11,934 nucleotides of DNA from an uncultured Myxococcales bacterium (GTDB lineage: Bacteria; Myxococcota_A; UBA9042). Shown one piece after another: positions 6,492 through 11,934 of the stretch. The stretch spans positions 1 through 11,934 of the forward strand of contig CALGHC010000447.1 in assembly GCA_937915965.1 (NCBI GenBank), given 5' to 3'. The notes under the pieces are model-generated. The model saw only the letters and a list, made by a program, of their open reading frames with translations. It had not been told where the DNA came from and searched no databases. Made by a program: the position numbers and the translations under genes. Numbering within the stretch: position 1 is the stretch's first letter; every line of letters begins with the position of its first letter.

Positions 6492-6949
6492 ACCGTCTAC
6501 AGCGCTCGCGAGCGATGCTCCTCGTCGCCGGTGCGCTCACCGTCTGGGCGCTCGTGGCGATGGCGGCCTGTTCGGGGCTGCGCAACCGACGCGCCACCCT
6601 CAAGGACGCCGTTCATACCTACGTCGACGCGATTCGTTGGGGGCACGTCGAACGCGCCGCTACCTATGTCCCGGCCGACAAGCGGGTCGCATTTGTGGAG
6701 CGCAAGCGCATCGCCCTCTCGCGCATGCGGGTTCACGAGGTAGAGCTGCGCAGCGTCGAGCTGAGCCACGAGGACAGCCGGGCGCGCGTGGTCGTCGGCC
6801 TTGTGTGGAGCACCCACGACGCACCCGTCACCCACCAAGAGGCGGTCGAGCAACGGTGGCAGTTCCGTGAGACGGAGTGGTTGTTGGTCGACCAGCGCCC
6901 GATTGTGGCCGATGAGGCCCCACCATCAGCTCCGGCCGACTTGTTCTAG
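6488..6949 (+). CDS. Small predicted lipoprotein, possibly NTF2-like
   Basis: A 153-residue protein with N-terminal MNRLQRSR, a hydrophobic run and lipobox AMAAC (Cys28). The mature part starts with a helix (LKDAVHTYVDAIRWGHVERA), followed by YVPADKR and a set of beta strands ending in a REQ/EWLLVDQRP-like strand. This helix-then-curved-sheet order resembles NTF2/SnoaL-like lipoproteins, but that is inferred from pattern only. ATG overlaps the glutaredoxin stop by four bases and the gene ends 33 bp before aspartokinase. Function unknown; likely periplasmic or outer-membrane. Confidence 0.8.
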   Translation: MNRLQRSRAMLLVAGALTVWALVAMAACSGLRNRRATLKDAVHTYVDAIRWGHVERAATYVPADKRVAFVERKRIALSRMRVHEVELRSVELSHEDSRARVVVGLVWSTHDAPVTHQEAVEQRWQFRETEWLLVDQRPIVADEAPPSAPADLF

Positions 6950-6982
6950 CCGCCATCTTCCTGCCCTGTGAAAGAGCGCCCG

Positions 6983-8224
6983 ATGCCCGACTCCACCCCA
7001 CGCACCATCGTCAAGAAGTTTGGCGGCTCCTCGGTCGCCACCGTTGAACACATCCAGGCCGTCGCAGATCAGGCCGTGGCTGCCCATCACGCCGGAGAAC
7101 GCGTCGTCGTCGTTGTATCGGCGATGGGCAAGACCACGGACGAGCTCTTCACCCTGGCCCAGCGGGTCGCCCCGACGCCCGACAAGCGCGAACTCGACAT
7201 GCTGCTGACGGCTGGCGAGCGCATCTCGATGTCGCTACTTGCGATCGCGATTCGGGCGCGCGGCGTGCCGGCGACCTCTCTCACTGGCAGTCAGGCCGGC
7301 ATCCTCACCAACCATGCGCCCGGTGGCGCCCGCATCGTCGAGGTCCGGCCCTATCGCGTCGAGGATGCCCTGGCCGAGGGGCACGTCGTGATCGTCGCCG
7401 GCTACCAGGGAGTTAGCTACCGCCGCGAGGTCACCACGCTGGGGCGCGGCGGCAGTGACACCACGGCTGTGGCTCTGGCGGCGGCGCTTGGCGCGGCCGC
7501 CTGCGAGATCTATAGCGATATCGACGGCGTCTACACCGGCGACCCCAAGCGGATCGTCGACGCGCGGCGCCTCGCAGAGGCAAGCTGCGAAGAGATGATC
7601 GAGCTCGCCCGCGCCGGCGCCAAGGTGCTTGGCGAGGACGCGATCGCCTTCGCTCAGATGCGCGGTATCGCGCTTTTTGTTCGCGCCAGCGACGGCCGCC
7701 GAGGCGAGACTCTGGTTCGCAAGGACGGGCCCGACGACCACCCACGTATATCTGGTGTCGCCTGTCGACCCGGCGCCTGTCTGATGCGTTGGATCGGCCA
7801 TGATGAAGCGCGCGCGCGTCTTGAGACGACCCTGCTTGCCGCCGGCGTCGCCCCGCTGGCGTCGTCCTTCTCGGCCGCGCCGCTTGAGGGCGATCCAGAT
7901 CGCCGCGAGGGTTGGCTTTGGCTGGCTCGCGATGTCGCTGACGCCGTCGATCAGGCCTGGACCTGCTTGCTCGACGACCTCGAACGGCAGCTGGGAGATG
8001 GCCACTCGACTCGTTTCGACGGCACCCTGGTCAGCATCGTCGGCACAAGGGTTGGCCGTGACGTCACGCTTGGTGGCCGCTTTGGCGCGTTGGTCGCCGA
8101 ACGCGCCGGCCCGGGCGCTCCCATCCTCGCTCACGGTCTGAGTCTGTCCGCCTTGGTTGACGACACGGTGGCCGTCGAGCTGGAGGGCGCGCTCCACGCC
8201 ACATTCGTCCTCAGGGGGCCTTGA
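6983..8224 (+). CDS. lysC: Aspartokinase (monofunctional)
   Basis: Phosphorylates aspartate, the first step toward lysine, diaminopimelate, threonine and methionine. Of 413 residues, the amino-acid kinase domain (~8-235) is complete: KKFGGSS (11-17), VVVVSAMGKTTDEL, LLTAGERIS (74-82), TTLGRGGSDTTA (151-162) and YSDIDGVYTGDPK (177-189), the ATP and aspartate sites of the family. The C-terminal ~160 residues take the place of the two ACT domains. VSIVGTR and the final ALHATFV fit ACT strands, but the first ACT and the effector-contact region are poorly conserved, so feedback sensitivity is uncertain. A GTG at 6968 would add five residues; ATG 6983 is preferred, with a modest AGAG upstream. Its stop overlaps the next ATG as TGATG. 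Confidence 0.93.
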   Translation: MPDSTPRTIVKKFGGSSVATVEHIQAVADQAVAAHHAGERVVVVVSAMGKTTDELFTLAQRVAPTPDKRELDMLLTAGERISMSLLAIAIRARGVPATSLTGSQAGILTNHAPGGARIVEVRPYRVEDALAEGHVVIVAGYQGVSYRREVTTLGRGGSDTTAVALAAALGAAACEIYSDIDGVYTGDPKRIVDARRLAEASCEEMIELARAGAKVLGEDAIAFAQMRGIALFVRASDGRRGETLVRKDGPDDHPRISGVACRPGACLMRWIGHDEARARLETTLLAAGVAPLASSFSAAPLEGDPDRREGWLWLARDVADAVDQAWTCLLDDLERQLGDGHSTRFDGTLVSIVGTRVGRDVTLGGRFGALVAERAGPGAPILAHGLSLSALVDDTVAVELEGALHATFVLRGP

Positions 8225-9093
8225 TGGTGCTTCACGCCACGCAGCTGCGGCCGCGCACGCTGGCATTGTGGGCGTGCGTCGCCGCCTTCGTTGCTACCGG
8301 GGCGGTGGGTTGTAGCGGCACCGAGCGAACTCGTCTGCCCGTCGATGGTCCGCAGACTGCCGCCGCCGTGCTCGCCCGCGCTCGTGCCGTGCCTCTCGCT
8401 CGCAGCGTGCAGGGCATGGCCCGCATGGACGCTTGGGTAGACGGCGAGGCGCGCAAGGGCAACGTCCTTATCGTCATAGAGCGGCCAGATAGAGCGCATT
8501 TCCAGGCCCTTACGCCAACCATCGACATGATCGCGGTGTTGGCGACCGACGGTCAGCGGTTCATCTCATTCGAACGTGGCGCCGACCGCTGCCTGGTCGG
8601 CCGGGCGTGTGCGGCAAACATGGCCCGTCTGGTACCGCTAGAACTGCCGCCCGGCGAGCTCGTCGACGCGATCCTGGGTCGGCTGCCGGTCATCACGGGA
8701 AGTCAGACCCTCTCGTGGGACACACAACGCGACGCATACCTGATCGAGATTCGGGCTGCCGATGGTCGCACCGTCGAGCAGGTCTGGATTCAAGCACGGA
8801 CCTTCCGTTTCCTCGGTACCGTTTTGCATGTCGGAGGCAAGCGAGTCGCCTCACTCGCCTACGACGAAGTGACGGCGTGGGGGGCCGGCGGGCCACCCCG
8901 GACCTTGCGTGTGCAGGTGGAAGCACGCAAGCTGGACCTCTCGCTGCGGCTGCGCGAGATCGAGATCGACGCGCCAGCCGACGCCGAAGTCTTCGCGCCG
9001 ACCTGTCCGAGCGGCATGCTGCAGGTCGAGTTGCCGTGCGCGCCGACCCCATCGGTACCGCTGGCTGCAGAGCCGGCGGCCATCTCCGGCTGA
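8224..9093 (+). CDS. Predicted LolA/LolB-like outer-membrane lipoprotein
   Basis: A 289-residue protein with a long signal ending in lipobox GAVGC (Cys30). The mature region opens with SVQGMARMDAWVD, then GNVLIVIERPDRAHFQALTP and MIAVLATDGQRFISFERG. These are consecutive antiparallel strands with the dos-and-don'ts of the LolA/LolB/DUF4292 fold, which binds lipid chains in a half-barrel. A later LRLREIEIDAPADAEVF strand is the usual closing strand with a PADAEVF end seen in such proteins. Transport or insertion of lipoproteins or lipid is inferred, not shown. Two cysteines (CLVGRAC) in the middle could form a disulfide. The ATG overlaps the aspartokinase stop (TGATG); a TTG one codon earlier is less likely. 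Confidence 0.75.
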   Translation: MVLHATQLRPRTLALWACVAAFVATGAVGCSGTERTRLPVDGPQTAAAVLARARAVPLARSVQGMARMDAWVDGEARKGNVLIVIERPDRAHFQALTPTIDMIAVLATDGQRFISFERGADRCLVGRACAANMARLVPLELPPGELVDAILGRLPVITGSQTLSWDTQRDAYLIEIRAADGRTVEQVWIQARTFRFLGTVLHVGGKRVASLAYDEVTAWGAGGPPRTLRVQVEARKLDLSLRLREIEIDAPADAEVFAPTCPSGMLQVELPCAPTPSVPLAAEPAAISG

Positions 9094-9124
9094 GACCGCG
9101 ACAAGACAGAGGGGGGAGCAGAAC

Positions 9125-9808
9125 ATGACTTCCAGCCCCGGACCCGCCAGCCGGCCGCTCTTTGTTGTCCTCGAGGGCATCGACGGTTCAGGAACGACGA
9201 CCCAGGGCAATCTGCTTGCTGACGCCCTGCGGCGCTCCGGAAGGACCGTCTTGCGCACTGCGGAGCCCTCACAGGGCGAAGTTGGCGCGCTCATCCGCAA
9301 AGCACTGCAACACCGCACCGACGGCAGACTGGCCCCGGCCACAGTCGCCTTGCTCTTCGCGGCCGACCGCGTGGATCACTGCGAACGCGAGATCGGCCCG
9401 GCGCTGGGCCGCGGCGACGTCGTCGTCTGCGACCGCTACCTGGGTTCGTCGCTGGCCTTTCAGGTCGTCGACGGCGCCGGCGAGGTCGATCGCGTCTGGG
9501 TGCGAACGATCAACCGCTCGATCCTTGAGCCTGACGTCTCCGTGCTCATCGACGTACCAATCGACGCGTCCTCGCATCGCATCGAGCGCCGCGGGCAGCC
9601 GCGCGAACGCTTCGAGCGGGACGAGACCCTGCGGCAGGTGCGCGAACGCTACCTGGAGATGTTCAGCGGCAACGCCGCCGGGCTGGGTCGCACCGTGATC
9701 ATTGATGGCCACCGCGATCGCGAGCTGGTCGCCTATGATGTGCTGGGGGTGGTTATGGAGGTGATCTCCTCAAATGACGCGGCTCCTCGAGGATCAGGCG
9801 GGGCATGA
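9125..9808 (+). CDS. tmk: Thymidylate (dTMP) kinase with altered P-loop
   Basis: Converts dTMP to dTDP for DNA synthesis. Of 227 residues, the family motifs are in order: the P-loop EGIDGSGTTTQ (17-27), EPSQGEVGALIRKAL (47-61), FAADRVDH (78-85), the DRY.SS.AFQ motif (103-113) and a LID with Arg152, Arg155, Arg156, Arg160 and Arg162. The Walker A lysine expected in GSGKTT is threonine (Thr24; codon ACG where AAG would give Lys), and the usual TREPG is TAEPS. The rest of the fold is intact, so this looks like a diverged lineage type and not a decaying gene. The ATG has GGGGAG 6 nt upstream; the open frame before it is antisense noise. It lies 31 bp after the LolB-like gene and its stop overlaps the kinase start (ATGA). 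Confidence 0.88.
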   Translation: MTSSPGPASRPLFVVLEGIDGSGTTTQGNLLADALRRSGRTVLRTAEPSQGEVGALIRKALQHRTDGRLAPATVALLFAADRVDHCEREIGPALGRGDVVVCDRYLGSSLAFQVVDGAGEVDRVWVRTINRSILEPDVSVLIDVPIDASSHRIERRGQPRERFERDETLRQVRERYLEMFSGNAAGLGRTVIIDGHRDRELVAYDVLGVVMEVISSNDAAPRGSGGA

Positions 9809-11934
9809 CGAGAGACCGACCCGGCGATGAGGCAAACTCGCAAGCGCAGTCCGAGGCGGAAACGCTCGGCGGTAGGTCCGCCGAGCACATGACCATCGCC
9901 GACTCGCTGTCGATGAACACCCTCACCGATTCAGAGCCGGCCGACAGCCCGACGGTGGCCCTGCGGTCTGCCGAAGGTGGCGACGAGATCTCGCTTCCGG
10001 ACGCTGACCCGCGCGTCGCGGCCGAAGCTGCCGCCGTCGGCGCAGGCAACGAGGCAGCGACGGCGCTGGAGTCGGCGAGCGCGGACGTGACGCTGGCCGA
10101 CGCAAGCTCTGCCCTGACTCTGGCAGATGGGGCGGCCGCCGCGGTCACAAGCGCGTCGGACCAGAGCGTCGTCGCGGTTCACACCCACGTGAGCGCCTCG
10201 GCTGAACCCGCTCTCGGCTCGGATGTCAGCGGCCTTGAGACGCTCTCGGGGGGCCTGAACGACTCTGGCGAGGTGGGCGAGCCGACCGACAACGACGAAG
10301 GCGCGACGCGCCGCGAACGGGGCACCTTCACCTCCCTCGACGAGAAGATCCGCCGGCAGCTTGAGACCCCACTTGGGCCCAAGCCGGACGCGATGATCGG
10401 CCAACTCGTCGGCAACCGCTTCGAGGTCGTCGCCAAGATCGGCGCCGGTGGCATGGGCGCCGTCTACCGGGCTCACCAGTTGGGAATCGACCGCGACGTC
10501 GCGCTCAAGGTCCTGCTGCAGGAGCTCGCCGCGAACGAGACCGTGACGCGGCGCTTCACGCTTGAAGCCCTGGCGGTCTCCCGTTTGCGCCATCCCAACA
10601 CGATCCAGATCTTCGACTTCGGCCAGACCGATCAGGGCAACCTCTACATCGCTATGGAGTACCTGGAGGGCGAGAACCTCTACCAGCTCCTGCGTCGCGC
10701 CAAGGTGCTCGCCGTTCGCCGGGCCCTGCGGATCATCGCGATGGCGGCAGCGTCGCTCAGCGAGACCCACGACAAGGGCATCATTCACCGCGATCTGAAG
10801 CCAGAGAACATCTATCTCATCAACGTGGCCGGCAACCCGGACTTCGTCAAGGTGCTCGATTTTGGAGTGGCCAAGCTGCGCGATAGCGACGACGGCAAGG
10901 GTACGTTGACCAAGGCCGGCAGCATCTTCGGTACGCCACGCTACATGAGTCCCGAACAGAGCGCGGCCAAGCCGATCGACCATCGCAGCGATCTGTACTC
11001 GCTGGGGGTGATTCTCTTCGAGCTGCTCACCGGTCGGCCACCTTTCGAATCCGATCAGGCGCTCCGGTTGCTCGTCGCCCACGTCCAGGACAAGCCTCCG
11101 CTGCCTTCGTCGCTCGTGCCCCACCTCGCGCTGCCCGTCGAGGTCGAGCGCCTGGTCATGAGCTTGCTTGAGAAGAACCCCGACGCCCGGCCGCAGTCTT
11201 CGTCCGAGCTTGAGGCTGCGTGCACCTCCCTGGCCGACAAGCTTCCGCCGGCCTTCGACCTGCCAGTCGGTCTCGACGACGCGACGGGTCTTGGGGTCGA
11301 GATCTCGAGTGCGATGACGCTTGCCGTGCCTCACCCGGGAATGCCCGAAGAGACGCTCGACCTGGAGGCACCGCGCACCCTGGTGCAGGGAGAAGCGCGG
11401 CGGCGACGTGCGGCCCTGCCGTTGATCGGCCTGGGCGCGCTCGGCCTCGCGGCGCTGGCGCTGACGCTCCTCGTCGACGGCGACCCCGACAAGCAGTCGC
11501 TCAACGGCGGCTCCGTCCCGATGAGCGCAGTTGGCGCCGTCGGCCCCGGCGCCAGCGACGCGCAGCCAGGCATGGCGAGGGCAGCCTCTGCGACCGACGG
11601 CTCCGACGAAGCTCCGATCCACCTCGTCATCGTGAGTCGACCAGGCGGCGCGGCTGTCAACCAGATCGTCCGGGGCGCAGACGGCGACGAGCAGCGCCGC
11701 AACCTGGGCATGACGCCGTTCACCTTGATGCGCCCCAAAGGCGCCAAGGGCGAGACCTACGAGTTGATCCGCGATGGCTTCGAGACGGCGCGGGTCGACG
11801 CTGTCTTCCTCGCGAGCCAAACCGTCGAGGTCGAGTTGAAACCGCGGCCACGGCCTGGCCGTGCCGCGCGCGAGGCGACAGCCACCGCGAAGCAGGCGAA
11901 GGAGTCCGGGCGGGCGCCGAACAGGCCTGTGGCT
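9805..11934 (+). CDS. Ser/Thr protein kinase (PknB type) with PEGA domain, 3'-truncated by window edge
   Basis: Membrane-anchored Hanks-type kinase; 710 residues are visible and the frame is open to the window end. Residues 1-~190 are acidic Ala/Asp/Glu/Ser-rich with no recognised domain. The kinase domain (~204-475) is complete: glycine loop GAGGMGAVY (213-221), Lys235 in VALKVL, catalytic HRDLKPEN (Asp330), DFG 352-354, and GTPRYMSPEQ with SPE at 382-384. An Arg-rich stop (532-535) precedes one transmembrane helix (~536-556). The extracytoplasmic part holds a PEGA domain (~603-676: VSRPGGAAV, LGMTPFTL, GFETARV), a family seen C-terminal to kinases in Myxococcota. A basic Ala/Arg tail follows to the edge. 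ATG 9805 overlaps the tmk stop by four bases, implying coupling; internal ATGs at 9889 and 10393 are less supported. Confidence 0.93.
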   Translation, partial: MTRDRPGDEANSQAQSEAETLGGRSAEHMTIADSLSMNTLTDSEPADSPTVALRSAEGGDEISLPDADPRVAAEAAAVGAGNEAATALESASADVTLADASSALTLADGAAAAVTSASDQSVVAVHTHVSASAEPALGSDVSGLETLSGGLNDSGEVGEPTDNDEGATRRERGTFTSLDEKIRRQLETPLGPKPDAMIGQLVGNRFEVVAKIGAGGMGAVYRAHQLGIDRDVALKVLLQELAANETVTRRFTLEALAVSRLRHPNTIQIFDFGQTDQGNLYIAMEYLEGENLYQLLRRAKVLAVRRALRIIAMAAASLSETHDKGIIHRDLKPENIYLINVAGNPDFVKVLDFGVAKLRDSDDGKGTLTKAGSIFGTPRYMSPEQSAAKPIDHRSDLYSLGVILFELLTGRPPFESDQALRLLVAHVQDKPPLPSSLVPHLALPVEVERLVMSLLEKNPDARPQSSSELEAACTSLADKLPPAFDLPVGLDDATGLGVEISSAMTLAVPHPGMPEETLDLEAPRTLVQGEARRRRAALPLIGLGALGLAALALTLLVDGDPDKQSLNGGSVPMSAVGAVGPGASDAQPGMARAASATDGSDEAPIHLVIVSRPGGAAVNQIVRGADGDEQRRNLGMTPFTLMRPKGAKGETYELIRDGFETARVDAVFLASQTVEVELKPRPRPGRAAREATATAKQAKESGRAPNRPVA

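Noticed and set aside
7235..8266. A 343-codon minus-strand frame opposite aspartokinase
   Set aside because: Shadow of lysC by the same codon-bias effect; no motifs and no ribosome site.
9931..11820. A 629-codon open frame on the minus strand opposite the kinase
   Set aside because: It is antisense to a complete kinase domain with all catalytic motifs. Its composition is Arg/Gly/Asp/His-rich without domain motifs, as expected when GC-rich third positions remove antisense stops.

Overview
The window is GC-rich chromosomal DNA with tightly packed genes. Housekeeping genes (grpE, ruvX, a glutaredoxin, aspartokinase, thymidylate kinase) alternate with several predicted lipoproteins of no recognised family and end in a eukaryote-like Ser/Thr protein kinase with a PEGA domain. 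The kinase, the abundance of lipoproteins, a lipoprotein with DxNxDGxxD calcium-type loops and the strong GC3 bias together suggest a Gram-negative of the Myxococcota/Bradymonadota (former Deltaproteobacteria) type. That assignment is inferred from gene content and not from a marker alignment. I see no mobile element, tRNA, rRNA or CRISPR array.

Layout. (1) Positions 2-853 hold the 3' part of grpE on the + strand, with an acidic Ala/Asp tail. (2) Positions 854-997 are a short convergent spacer with a 23-bp tandem repeat, each copy able to form a hairpin. (3) Positions 998-2035 (- strand) encode a lipoprotein with seven exact GEDKP repeats. (4) Positions 2036-2478 are a 443-bp divergent intergenic region with a good sigma-70-like promoter overlapped by an inverted repeat. 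(5) Positions 2479-3210 (+ strand) encode a lipoprotein with six DxxxDxxxD loops. (6) Positions 3243-6166 (- strand) hold four genes read ruvX, PG-binding-domain protein, lipoprotein, lipoprotein; the second and third overlap by GTGA. (7) From 6225 to the end (+ strand) lies a probable operon: glutaredoxin, small lipoprotein, aspartokinase, LolA/LolB-like lipoprotein, tmk, Ser/Thr kinase. Its members either overlap (ATGA, TGATG, ATGA) or are about 31-33 bp apart.

How the genes fit together. The + strand operon mixes redox (glutaredoxin), amino-acid and peptidoglycan-precursor supply (aspartokinase), dTTP synthesis (tmk), envelope lipoproteins and a membrane kinase. This looks like a growth or envelope housekeeping operon, not one pathway. 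The minus cluster couples a Holliday-junction-resolvase-like protein with envelope proteins.

The points most worth a second look are the Walker A lysine-to-threonine change in the thymidylate kinase, the weakly conserved regulatory half of the aspartokinase, the inverted repeat over the promoter at 2328-2362, the clean GEDKP repeat array, and the long acidic leader of the kinase. I did not find a convincing new multi-gene system.
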